From Austwickia sp. TVS 96-490-7B (GTDB lineage Bacteria > Actinomycetota > Actinomycetes > Actinomycetales > Dermatophilaceae): DNA of 64,000 nt. The translations under genes were made by a program, and so were the position numbers. The notes under the pieces were generated by a model. The model saw nothing but the letters and a program-made list of their open reading frames with translations. It had not been told where the DNA came from and did no database searches. The stretch lies in NCBI RefSeq assembly GCF_019331795.1, contig NZ_JAHPZL010000003.1, positions 367,877 through 431,876 on the forward strand. Reading direction: 5' to 3'. This document shows, piece by piece, positions 27,600-35,743 of this stretch (positions within the stretch are counted from its first letter, which is position 1; each line of letters begins with the position of its first letter).

Positions 27600-28310
27600 G
27601 AGATAGAAACGTATTGAGGGTTATCCAGCATCCTGCATTGCCTACCCTCCACCAGAAACCCGCAAGCCCTGCAAGTCACCGCGACATACTTTTGGACCGG
27701 CGGCGCTCAAGATGACGTGGCCGAGACGTTCGGTGTGTCCCAGCCGATTATCAGCTGTGTCATCGGTGCAGTCACCGCAGCGTTGTGGTCCCCACTGTCC
27801 CAGTGCCGCCCGCTACCTGAAGACCGCACCGCCGATGCCTAATACGTCATCGACGGAAACCCTGTTGCGCTGCTAGTCATGGCGGTCCCATCCGCAGCTG
27901 TCTTCAGGCAAGCACCAGACCACCGGAGAGAACATCCAGATCTTCCTCATGCTGAACGGAGCCCTTGCCAGTGGCAACGATTCGGCGGACGATACGCGCC
28001 TCGCTATGTCAAGCTCTGACCGGACTCCACCTCCTCAACAGTCTCGACCTCTCACAATGGATTGGTGACAGTGGCTACATAGGCGCTGGCATCCACCCCC
28101 AGCCGTCAACCCATCTACCGGGACCTCGCAGGAACAGAAAAGCACCACCACTACGACCCATAAAGTTCGCTGGACCGTTAGACGAAGCCTCACGCATACC
28201 TAGGACAGACAAATCCTCACGCATAACTACCGTAGACCCTAACGGTATTCGCCAGCGATCATTATCGCGGCGCCAGGGCTATATTGTGATTCACAAGCTT
28301 GATGAATAAG
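27600..28310 (+). pseudogene. Decayed IS5-like (DDE) transposase remnant
   Basis: Fragments in several frames read like one transposase. An N-terminal helix-turn-helix part (ALQVTATYFWTGGAQ ... DVAETFGVSQPIISCVIGAV) comes first. SGKHQTTGENIQIFL follows, then LLNSLDLSQWIGDSGYIGAGI (DDE-type segment) and RQILTHNYRRP near the end. Stops and frame changes break it in at least three places, for example at 27841 (TAA), so it is not functional. I could not define inverted repeats. It directly follows the last, degenerate CRISPR repeat and probably marks a junction of the accessory island. Confidence 0.7.
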
Positions 28311-28357
28311 CCTTATATCTGACAAATATACTTGCCACTCCAGGGTGGCATGAAGGG

Positions 28358-28654
28358 ATGGGCATGGGAGTGCGCGTACCGGAAGATCCCGACGTCACGT
28401 ACGGAGCATCTTATGCCATCGGTCTTTCTCAAATCTGTTTTATAGCTTTAGGTTCAGCGGTTGCCTTGAGTGACATCCTGGAGAATGTTGCGATTCGCAA
28501 TTTCTCCGTACCGCCGATTGTCATACTCTCCCTGATTTCACTTTTACTAGCATGTAGATCCAAGGGGATCGGGGCAATTATTGTTGGTTCAATAATGTTT
28601 TCACTAAGCCTTATTTTTTATGTTGGCATAGTGAGCGGCAGGATGTCCTCATGA
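28358..28654 (+). CDS. Small hypothetical membrane protein
   Basis: This is a 98-residue protein of no recognised family with three hydrophobic segments (about residues 18-42, 50-66 and 72-92). Its DNA is AT-richer than its neighbours, and codon use is unlike the host core genes, which suggests foreign origin. ATGs at 28358 and 28364 are both possible; AAGGG lies just upstream. It stands alone between the transposase remnant and an acetyltransferase, so context says nothing about function. Confidence 0.5.
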   Translation: MGMGVRVPEDPDVTYGASYAIGLSQICFIALGSAVALSDILENVAIRNFSVPPIVILSLISLLLACRSKGIGAIIVGSIMFSLSLIFYVGIVSGRMSS

Positions 28655-28733
28655 GCCATGCTTACGCTCACCCTCTTTCAAGAAATTTGGCATACCGAAT
28701 GATCTTCAGACCTTCTGCGGTCGTAGCAAACAC

Positions 28734-28758
28734 AGCCGCGGAGAGCACAGGTCCCGCT
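28734..28758 (-). repeat. Right-hand copy of the island-edge motif
   Basis: AGCCGCGGAGAGCACAGGTCCCGCT matches GCTGCGGGGAGCACAGTCCCGCT at 11321-11343 in 20 or more positions with one gap, in the same orientation. The left copy is part of the orphan I-E-like repeat. The pair brackets the DUF3800, cas, array and transposase region, so it may be a boundary repeat or two relics of one element. Confidence 0.35.
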
Positions 28759-28832
28759 AGCTAATGTTGGGCCATGGAAAGTCCACGTCACGCCGATATT
28801 TCACATATAAAAATCACTGAAATGCCAACTTG

Positions 28833-29630
28833 ATGACACGTGAGCGATCTCATCCTGGCGCCTCAACATCGCTAGAACTCCTTCTTCTGGATGGATCCAT
28901 CCAAATCCAGCAGTCGGGGTGCTTCATCGTCACGTCACCACAGAACCCGCTATATCACTGGGGCAATTCCGTCCAGGTCACCGACGGTGACATCGATGAT
29001 GCTGCACACTGGATTGACGTCTTCACTGGTGCTTTTCCGCACGCACGTTGGCTCTCCATTGGCCTTCCGCGGCAGCCGCAGATCGATGCTTATCAATCTC
29101 GCGGAATTCGCGTGGATATGGAAGAATCCCTGACATGTCGTAACTCCCTGGAGTCTCGTCCCGCTCCCCCCGGATACACCATCCGCTCTCTCAGCAGTGC
29201 CAGCGACTGGGATCAGATGCTCACCGCATCATTACGGGAGGCGAAGGAAGATCCGTCAGGTGATCCCACCCTTCATCACTATTTTTTGCAGCTGGAATTC
29301 GCCTCACGGGTCAGGCTGCACCGAGCAGGAATCCTGACCTGGTGGGGCGCTTTCGACGCTAGTGGGACTCTCTGCGCTGATCTTGGTATCGCTTTGATGG
29401 GCGCTCAGGCTCGTTTCCAGGCGGTGCGCACTCATCCGCGCCATCGGCGGCGCGGCCTTGCCGGGCACCTCCTGGGTGTGGCTGGGTCGTGGGCGCAGGC
29501 TCACGGTGTCACTGAACTGGTCATTGTCGCTGACCCTGGCTCACCGGCCAGTCGTCTTTATCGCTCTTTAGGGTTCGCCCATGCTGCCGACGAATGCGCG
29601 GCGTACCGCCCGCCCAGCTTCACTCAGTGA
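28833..29630 (+). CDS. GNAT-family N-acetyltransferase
   Basis: The protein (265 residues from the ATG at 28833; a TTG one codon earlier is possible) has a C-terminal GNAT domain. Motif A reads AVRTHPRHRRRGLAGHLLG (about residues 195-213), and motif B lies at SPASRLYRSLGF. Motif A is the acetyl-CoA pyrophosphate-binding Q/RxxGxG/A loop. The N-terminal 120 residues do not match anything I recognise. Substrate is unknown. It stands alone at the right edge of the CRISPR island. Confidence 0.8.
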   Translation: MTRERSHPGASTSLELLLLDGSIQIQQSGCFIVTSPQNPLYHWGNSVQVTDGDIDDAAHWIDVFTGAFPHARWLSIGLPRQPQIDAYQSRGIRVDMEESLTCRNSLESRPAPPGYTIRSLSSASDWDQMLTASLREAKEDPSGDPTLHHYFLQLEFASRVRLHRAGILTWWGAFDASGTLCADLGIALMGAQARFQAVRTHPRHRRRGLAGHLLGVAGSWAQAHGVTELVIVADPGSPASRLYRSLGFAHAADECAAYRPPSFTQ

Positions 29631-29700
29631 CACGTCAGGACAACGCCGCTCAGCGCTGGCGATAAATCCGTTGTGCGATTCATGGGCCACCTCGTACCGT

Positions 29701-29771
29701 CGGATCACACAGGAAAGGAGGTGATCCGAGAAGTGATGAACTCTTGGATGCGTGAGGTGGTCGGCCGCTAG
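29701..29771 (+). promoter_or_regulatory. Short upstream ORF with hairpin-embedded Shine-Dalgarno
   Basis: AAAGGAGGTGATCC (29714-29727) is the full complement of the conserved 3' end of 16S rRNA, far longer than a normal site. It is followed by GTG-ATG at 29733/29736 and an 11-12 codon frame, (M)MNSWMREVVGR, ending at TAG 29769-29771. CGGATCAC (29701-29708) can pair with GTGATCCG (29721-29728), which would put the ribosome binding site partly in a stem. About 165 bp of potential secondary structure follow before the next acetyltransferase. This looks like a leader peptide for translational or transcriptional attenuation. Confidence 0.5.
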
Positions 29772-29864
29772 GTCGCCCGCACCCTGACAACCATCAGGAC
29801 GGGTGACCGGTGATGTCGCACCGACCACTGCGGTCCGTGGGGGCGCGCCTCGTCCAGCGCGCGT

Positions 29865-29896
29865 CCCGTCGTTCTCCGGATGAGGGGTACGACGGG
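29865..29896 (+). promoter_or_regulatory. Hairpin in the leader of the second acetyltransferase
   Basis: CCCGTCGT (29865-29872) pairs with ACGACGGG (29889-29896) over a 16-nt loop, 40 bp upstream of the ATG at 29937. Together with the upstream short ORF it suggests a structured 5' leader. There is no T tract. Confidence 0.45.
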
Positions 29897-29936
29897 AACC
29901 CACGGGCCGCACCCTCCCCTCGACCGAAGGAACCCC

Positions 29937-30521
29937 ATGCCGCTGAGCTTCGCCCCCGACGCCGTCGAACTGGTCGACCCCGACCCCTGCTGGCATGCCT
30001 CCTGGTGGGAGTCGGCGCAGGAGTTCGAGGCCGCCGGTGACCACCAGCACGGCTCAGGCCTGATCCCCGATGACGAGAGCGACGCTGACTGCAAGGGCGA
30101 GCCCTGGCGGCCCGCTCAGATGGGCGACCCGGGACGCTTCGCGGCGTTCTGCGCCGACATGCGCGCCCGCGCCGACCGCGCCGTGGCCGAGCAGCTGGGA
30201 TACGTGCCCGACAGCAAGCTGTTCATCGTGGCAGGCGAGACGTTCCTGGGGTCGTTGTCGCTGCGGCACGAGCTCAACGACTGGCTGCGCCGCGAGGGCG
30301 GCCACATCGGCTATTCGGTGCGTCCGTCCGCGCGCCGCCGCGGCGTCGCGGCCCGCGCGCTGCGCCTCGGTCTGGACCGGGCCCGGGACCTCGGCATCGA
30401 CCGGGCCCTGGCGACCTGCGAGGACGACAACATCGCCTCCGCGGCGACGATTCTGCGCAACGGCGGCGTCCTGGAGGACGTCACCGACGGCAAGCGCCGC
30501 TACTGGATCGACCTGCGCTAG
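29937..30521 (+). CDS. GNAT-family N-acetyltransferase, high-GC
   Basis: This 194-residue protein starts at an ATG preceded by GAAGGAACCCC and reads MPLSFAPDAVELVDPDP. It has a complete GNAT core: FLGSLSLRHELNDWLRREGGHIGYSV, motif A RPSARRRGVAARALRLGLDRA, and CEDDNIASAATILRNGGVLED. The layout resembles small-molecule or drug acetyltransferases of the RimJ/RimL-like group. Its GC and third-position G/C bias are clearly higher than in the flanking acetyltransferase. The structured leader hints at inducible expression, as for some resistance genes, but that is inference. Confidence 0.85.
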   Translation: MPLSFAPDAVELVDPDPCWHASWWESAQEFEAAGDHQHGSGLIPDDESDADCKGEPWRPAQMGDPGRFAAFCADMRARADRAVAEQLGYVPDSKLFIVAGETFLGSLSLRHELNDWLRREGGHIGYSVRPSARRRGVAARALRLGLDRARDLGIDRALATCEDDNIASAATILRNGGVLEDVTDGKRRYWIDLR

Positions 30522-30625
30522 CCTGCGCAGGTCGATCAGCCCAGCCCTACCGTCAGCCAGTGCTGCCGGTGCGCTGGCAGCGACAGTACGTCGCCAGCGA
30601 CGATGAGCTCCGCGACGCCGTAGCT

Positions 30626-32104
30626 CTAGCCGCGATGGTCTTCTTGCACCCGGGCGAGAGTATGCATCGATTCCCGCGTCTGCGGATAGAGGTCGGTGAA
30701 AATACGGTAGAGCTCGCGGTAGCGGGCATCGCTATGAGGGTTAGGGCGGACCAGCTGGGCTTCGTGCGCCCACGTGGTGTCGGCGGGGACATGGCCTGTG
30801 CCGGTGGCGGCGAGCAGCGCATCACCGTAGGCAGCGCCGATGGTGACGGCGGGGACGATCTGCTCGATCCCGCAGACGTCTGAGACGATCTGGGTCCACA
30901 GTCCGCCTTGGGTGCCACCACCCACCGCAAAGACACGTGCCGGCGGGCCAGCCGTGGCGTCGAGGACGTCGATGATCTGCCTGATGCCATAGGCGATGCC
31001 CTCGTAGGCTGCCCGGAACAGGTGGGCCCGGCTGTGCGTCAACGTCAGTCCCGCGACGACGCCGCGCGCGTCCGGGTCATAGATCGGCGTGCGCTCTCCC
31101 GCAAAATAGGGCAGCACGAGCAGACCGTCCGAGCCGGGAGGCACCGACTCAGCCTCCGCCACCAGGGTGGTGAAGTCGGCGCCAGTGAGGTCAGACACCC
31201 ATTGGGTGAGGCTGCCGGAGGTGGACATTCCGGCGGCCAGAGTGTGGCTGTGGGGAGTGATCCCGGAAGTGGTCCACAGCAACGGAGAGATGGTGGGGGC
31301 GGGAAGCACCTGGATCATGAACATGGTGGAGCCGTACATGAGCATCAGGTCGCCGGGGCGTTGGACGCCAACGCTGTGCGCTTCAGCCCAGGCATCGATG
31401 GTGCCAGCCATGACAGGAAGACCGACGGGCAGGCCAGTGTCGGTGGCTGCGGCAGCAGTGATGGTGCCGACCTGTTCACCGGGCCACGTCAGGTCGGGCA
31501 GGACGATTCCCGGCAGGACCCTGTCCGCCCAGTCATGGGCCCAGTCTTGGGTGGTGACGTCGTACAGCGGGTCACATTGGGAAGCGGTGTGATGGTCGAT
31601 GGTCCATCGGCCGGTGAGTCGGGCGACAACATAGGTGTGCGAACTCCCCCATCGAGTGTCCTGGGGGATGTCGGCGTGCCGGCGAAGCCAGCGCAGTTTG
31701 GGTCCGACCGCTTGAGAAGACAGCCCTTTACCGCACCGCCTCAGAATCGCATCCTCGCCGAGTTCTGCGGTCATTTCAGCAATTTCCACTCCGGCACGGG
31801 AGTCGATGCCGTAGAGCACCGCCGGGTGCAGGGGGCGGGTGTCCTCGTCGAAGGCCTGAACCGCGGGGCCGAGCCCTGAGACACACAAGCCGAGAATGTC
31901 GTGGCTGGTGGCAGCGAGTTCTTGACAGACCGCCGCGACATCGCCGTACCAGTCGCGTTCGGCGTCCATCTCGTAGTGACCGGGGCGGGGCATGTGCATC
32001 CGGTGGTCACGTCGCGCGGTGGCCAGCACGGCGCCGTCCCGGTCGACCAAGACTCCTTTGGTGCTGCCGGTGCCGATGTCGATCCCGGCGGTGACGCGGG
32101 TCAC
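30626..32104 (-). CDS. FGGY-family carbohydrate kinase
   Basis: This 492-residue kinase phosphorylates a pentose, pentitol or related sugar in the cytoplasm. The N-terminal phosphate motif AGIDIGTGSTKGVLVD, the FGGY_N segment, PVMAGTIDAWAEAHSVGV, the FGGY_C motif and the adenosine motif VFAVGGGTQGGLWTQIVSDVC are present. I choose GTG at 32104, which overlaps the stop of the upstream permease, rather than the upstream ATG. It is the last gene of a sugar ABC importer operon, so it should act on the imported sugar. Substrate cannot be read from sequence; xylulokinase-like is the closest general type. Confidence 0.9.
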   Translation of the reverse strand: MTRVTAGIDIGTGSTKGVLVDRDGAVLATARRDHRMHMPRPGHYEMDAERDWYGDVAAVCQELAATSHDILGLCVSGLGPAVQAFDEDTRPLHPAVLYGIDSRAGVEIAEMTAELGEDAILRRCGKGLSSQAVGPKLRWLRRHADIPQDTRWGSSHTYVVARLTGRWTIDHHTASQCDPLYDVTTQDWAHDWADRVLPGIVLPDLTWPGEQVGTITAAAATDTGLPVGLPVMAGTIDAWAEAHSVGVQRPGDLMLMYGSTMFMIQVLPAPTISPLLWTTSGITPHSHTLAAGMSTSGSLTQWVSDLTGADFTTLVAEAESVPPGSDGLLVLPYFAGERTPIYDPDARGVVAGLTLTHSRAHLFRAAYEGIAYGIRQIIDVLDATAGPPARVFAVGGGTQGGLWTQIVSDVCGIEQIVPAVTIGAAYGDALLAATGTGHVPADTTWAHEAQLVRPNPHSDARYRELYRIFTDLYPQTRESMHTLARVQEDHRG

Positions 32105-33123
32105 TGAGCCACTTCCTTCCTGAGCCGGAGATGCTCGCGCAGCGTGGGCCACCAAGTGTTGAGTAGCACCATCACGATGAGCAGGAGTCCTTGGGCGATG
32201 TTCACGACATGGGAGCTGTCCTGGATGGCGTGAAGTCCAGTGCCGAGCATCTGCAAGGCAAGGACAGCGATGACCACTCCGGGGACGGTGATGTAGCCGC
32301 CGTCAGGGTCAACACCCGCGAGGACGGCGATGACGATGGCCAGCAGGACATACGACGCGCCGTACTGGCTGTTGGCGCCGCTAGCCCGGGACGAAATAAT
32401 CAGGCCAGCGACACCAGCCAGCCCGGACGAGATGAGATACGTGGAGCTGAGGACCACCACCCGGCGGATGCCGGAGTAGTCGGCGGCGTGCGGGTTCGCT
32501 CCGACCAGGCGCATCCGCACCCCGAGCGGAGTGCGTTCAACGAGGACTGCCACCAGCACGGCCAGGACCAGCATGATCACAAAGATGACCGGGATTCCGG
32601 CAACGGTGGTCAAAGCAAACTGAGTGAACGCGACAGGCAGCCCTTTGATGACGGTGCCTTGGCTGACGACCAGGGCAATCCCGGCAAACAGTTGGCTGCT
32701 GCCTAGCGTTGCCAGGATCGGTGGGACCTCGAGTCGCGCGATGAGTACGGCGTTGACGGCGCCGCAAGCCAGCGCGACAACCATGGCGGTGAGGACCCCA
32801 GCGACTATGGCGCCGGGCCCACCACCACCGTCGATCATGACGCGGGCGGCAACGATCGCGGAGAGATTCGAAACGGTGACCACGGACAGGTCGATCCCAG
32901 CGGTGAGCATGGTCAACGACATCGCCAGCGCGATCACCGCGATCTCTGGGGCGGCCAGCGCGATGAACTGGAAGTTATCCCCGGACAAAAACACGCTCGG
33001 CGCGGCCAGCGAAAACACCACAAAGATCAGCGCGGTCACCGCGAGCATCCGCACAAAGCTAGAGCGGGTCCCCCCGGAGCGCAGGATCCGGCGCAGCCAA
33101 GGCGCCTGAGTCAGATCGGGCAT
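32101..33123 (-). CDS. Sugar ABC transporter permease (RbsC type), second copy
   Basis: This 340-residue inner-membrane permease has about nine hydrophobic segments and the BPD_transp_2 pattern, including LTMLTAGIDLSVVTVSNLSAI and GANPHAADYSGIRRVVVLSSTYLISSGLAGVAGLI. The EAA-like loop for the ATPase lies in the latter. It begins 1 bp after the other permease ends and overlaps the kinase start. Two different permeases would form the heterodimeric channel. Confidence 0.93.
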   Translation of the reverse strand: MPDLTQAPWLRRILRSGGTRSSFVRMLAVTALIFVVFSLAAPSVFLSGDNFQFIALAAPEIAVIALAMSLTMLTAGIDLSVVTVSNLSAIVAARVMIDGGGGPGAIVAGVLTAMVVALACGAVNAVLIARLEVPPILATLGSSQLFAGIALVVSQGTVIKGLPVAFTQFALTTVAGIPVIFVIMLVLAVLVAVLVERTPLGVRMRLVGANPHAADYSGIRRVVVLSSTYLISSGLAGVAGLIISSRASGANSQYGASYVLLAIVIAVLAGVDPDGGYITVPGVVIAVLALQMLGTGLHAIQDSSHVVNIAQGLLLIVMVLLNTWWPTLREHLRLRKEVAQ

Positions 33124-33124
33124 G

Positions 33125-34207
33125 TCAGGCCTCCTGGGTGGCTGGGCCGGTGCTGGCGGTCACCGGTCGCTCGGGTGGGCTGTCATCGAGGATGGCTCGT
33201 GCAGGTCGGGTGCGTGCGGACACGGCTTGCACGGTCACGCCGATCAGCAGCAATGCACCCACAGCCGCTTTCTGCCAGATGCTGGGGACGCCGAGAGGCA
33301 CCAGTGAGCTCTGAATCAGGGAGATCAGGATCACGCCGAGGACGGTGCCGCGCACGGTCCCTTTACCTCCGGTGATGGCGGCGCCACCGAGGACGACAGC
33401 GGCAATCACGTCAAGTTCGCGGCCCATGAAGGTCGTCGGGTCGGCTCGTCCAGAGAGCGTGACGTGGATGATTCCGGCGAGCCCGGCGAGTCCGCCAGCG
33501 ATGGCGAAGACCAGGGCGCGAGTGCGGTTGACGTTGATGGCGGCCCGGGCGGCGGCTTCGGCGTCACCACCGATGGCGATGATGCTGCGGCCAGCGACCG
33601 TCCAGCGCAGGAAAGCTCCCATCGCGAGGCAGACCAGGATGACCACGACGATGAGCACGTTGAGGCGGGTGGTGCCTCGGGCGGCGCCAGGGGCGGTGAT
33701 GAGGTTGACCTGGCCGAGATCTTGGAGGGGCACGGGCAGGGTGTTGATGATGTTTCCGCCGATGACGGCAAACAAGACTCCCATGTAGATCGCCGAGGTG
33801 GCCAGGGTGGCGATAAGCGTGGTGACTTTGGTGGCGATCACCACAGCTGCGTTGATCAGACCGAGGAGCACGCCGATAGCCACCGCGGACAGGAAGGCCA
33901 CCGAGGCACCACCGACGGTCGCGTCAGCTGGGACGATTTTGCAGGTCAGATAGGCCGCGAAGATCCCCACAGCGAGGAAGGACACGTCGATCCCGCCAGC
34001 GATGATCACCAGGAGCACCCCGAGGGCAAAGACGATGTCGACCATCGAGGCTCGCAACACGTTGAACAGAGTTTCCACATGCCAGAAGTCAGGGACTTTC
34101 AGCACGACGAGAGCGAGGATCACGGCGATCGAGATCACCAAGAGCGCTTCGGGGTCGGTGACCAGTCGCCGTCCCAGAGAACGGGCGGGGGTGTTCGACG
34201 TACTCAT
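33125..34207 (-). CDS. Sugar ABC transporter permease (RbsC type), first copy
   Basis: The 360-residue permease has the same BPD_transp_2 family features: VLLVIIAGGIDVSFLAVGIFAAYLTCKI, GGDAEAAARAAINVNRTRALVFAIAGGLAGLAGII and several long hydrophobic helices. Its first 4 bases overlap the end of the ATPase gene, and it is followed directly by the second permease. With the ATPase and lipoprotein it makes a complete CUT2-type importer. Confidence 0.93.
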   Translation of the reverse strand: MSTSNTPARSLGRRLVTDPEALLVISIAVILALVVLKVPDFWHVETLFNVLRASMVDIVFALGVLLVIIAGGIDVSFLAVGIFAAYLTCKIVPADATVGGASVAFLSAVAIGVLLGLINAAVVIATKVTTLIATLATSAIYMGVLFAVIGGNIINTLPVPLQDLGQVNLITAPGAARGTTRLNVLIVVVILVCLAMGAFLRWTVAGRSIIAIGGDAEAAARAAINVNRTRALVFAIAGGLAGLAGIIHVTLSGRADPTTFMGRELDVIAAVVLGGAAITGGKGTVRGTVLGVILISLIQSSLVPLGVPSIWQKAAVGALLLIGVTVQAVSARTRPARAILDDSPPERPVTASTGPATQEA

Positions 34208-35709
34208 GCGGAGATCGCCTCCACGATCGCGGTTTCGGTGAGTCGTTCGCCAGCGAGTTCGTCCACGATCCGTCCGCTGCGTACGACGAGGACCCGGTGG
34301 CAGGTGGCGACGAGTTCGGGGATGTCGTCGGAGATGACGAGGATGCCCAAGCCCTGCAGGCTCTGCAGGTGCAGGATGGACAGGATGTCGAATTTGCTAC
34401 CGACATCGACGCCGACAGTCGGCCCGTTGAGGATGAGTACCTTCGGGTGACCCATTAACCATTTCGCGAGCAGGACCCGTTGAGCGTTGCCTCCGGAGAG
34501 GCTACGGACCGGGTCGTCGAGTGAGCCCGCTTTGATCCGTAAATCGCGCACGGCGTCCACGCGGGCGGTGTCGAGACTGTCGGTGTCGAGCAGGCCATGT
34601 CGGGTGTGTGCATCGAGGTGGGTGGCCACCAGGTTGTCGGCGATGGATTGGTCGAGGAAAAGCCCTTGGGTGAGTCGGTCCTCGGGGACATAGCCGATGC
34701 CAGCGTCGATCGCTTCGGTGAGGTGACGGGCAGCGACCGGGCTGCCGTGGACCTCGACCGTCCCTTGCGGGGCGGGGTTGATCGCGGCGATGGCCTCAGC
34801 GATCTCGGTCCGGCCGGAGCCGAGCAACCCGGCCAGTCCCACGATCTCCCCTTGGTGGATGGTCAGATCCACGTCAGCAAACAACGGGGCATGGGTGAGT
34901 CCGCGCACCGCTAACGCTGCCGGACGATCTGTGTCCACCGGGCTGGGCCGGACCAATTCGTCCGAAGATCGTCCCGTCATGGTTTCGGCGAGAGTGGCGT
35001 GGGTGAAGTCGGCGGGCCGACCCGTGGTCACCACCTGCCCTGATCGCATCACGGTGACTCGATCAGAGATGGAGAAAACCTCTTGCATCTTGTGGCTGAT
35101 GAAGACCAAGGACACGCCACGGTCGCGCAGGGTGCGGACCGCGTCAAAGAGTGCGTCGACTTCTTTCCAGGTCAGCGCCGTGGTGGGTTCGTCCATCGCG
35201 ATGAAGCGGGCGTCATGAGCCATCGCTCGGGCCACAGCGCAGAGTTGACGTTCGGCGACGGTGAGTTCACCGACGGGCCGCCTCAGATCAAGGTCGATAC
35301 CCAGTTGGGAGACTGCTTTCTCCGCGATCTCCAGGATGTGTTGGCGCCGGACGAAGCGTCGACGACCGGCCACGAACCCAGGAAGGGCGATGTTTTCAGC
35401 GGCGTCGAGGTTAGGCATCAACGAGAAATCTTGATAAATGACTTCGAGCCCCAGGCCGTAGGCCTGCGCCGGGGTGAGCCGGTCATAGCTGCGGCCATCC
35501 ACGTCGATGTGCCCGGACGTGGGGCGATGCGCGCCGCTGATGACTTTGATCAGGGTGGATTTACCGCAGCCATTCTCCCCAGCGATGCAGTGCACCTCGC
35601 CGGGATAGAAGTCCACGCTGACATCACGCAGCGCAACGACTCCGCCGAAGCGTTTGGATACGTCCACGGCACGAACGATGGGGGTGCCGGGTGGAGTTTC
35701 GATAGTCAC
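34204..35709 (-). CDS. Sugar ABC transporter ATPase with two nucleotide-binding domains (RbsA/MglA type)
   Basis: This 501-residue protein is a tandem ATPase. The N-terminal domain has GENGCGKSTLIK (Walker A), ELTVAERQLCAVARAM (signature region) and FIAMDEPTTAL (Walker B). The C-terminal domain has GLAGLLGSGRTEIAEAI, with Arg in place of the Walker A Lys as is usual in RbsA/MglA, and LSGGNAQRVLLAKWL. I choose GTG at 35709, with AGGAGAG upstream; the frame extends further upstream but that part looks non-coding. It powers the two RbsC-type permeases. Confidence 0.93.
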   Translation of the reverse strand: MTIETPPGTPIVRAVDVSKRFGGVVALRDVSVDFYPGEVHCIAGENGCGKSTLIKVISGAHRPTSGHIDVDGRSYDRLTPAQAYGLGLEVIYQDFSLMPNLDAAENIALPGFVAGRRRFVRRQHILEIAEKAVSQLGIDLDLRRPVGELTVAERQLCAVARAMAHDARFIAMDEPTTALTWKEVDALFDAVRTLRDRGVSLVFISHKMQEVFSISDRVTVMRSGQVVTTGRPADFTHATLAETMTGRSSDELVRPSPVDTDRPAALAVRGLTHAPLFADVDLTIHQGEIVGLAGLLGSGRTEIAEAIAAINPAPQGTVEVHGSPVAARHLTEAIDAGIGYVPEDRLTQGLFLDQSIADNLVATHLDAHTRHGLLDTDSLDTARVDAVRDLRIKAGSLDDPVRSLSGGNAQRVLLAKWLMGHPKVLILNGPTVGVDVGSKFDILSILHLQSLQGLGILVISDDIPELVATCHRVLVVRSGRIVDELAGERLTETAIVEAISA

Positions 35710-35743
35710 GTCAGTGTGCTCTCCTGTGTGCGCTCGAGCAGAC

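Noticed and set aside
27965-28309. 114-residue open frame after the array
   Set aside because: It contains transposase-like segments (LSQWIGDSGYIGAGI) and has no ribosome binding site. It is one frame of the broken IS transposase, not a gene.
33464-34450. 328-codon plus-strand open frame opposite the sugar permease
   Set aside because: Its product is a low-complexity Asp/Gly/His chain, a mirror of hydrophobic membrane helices, and the minus strand has a clear permease.
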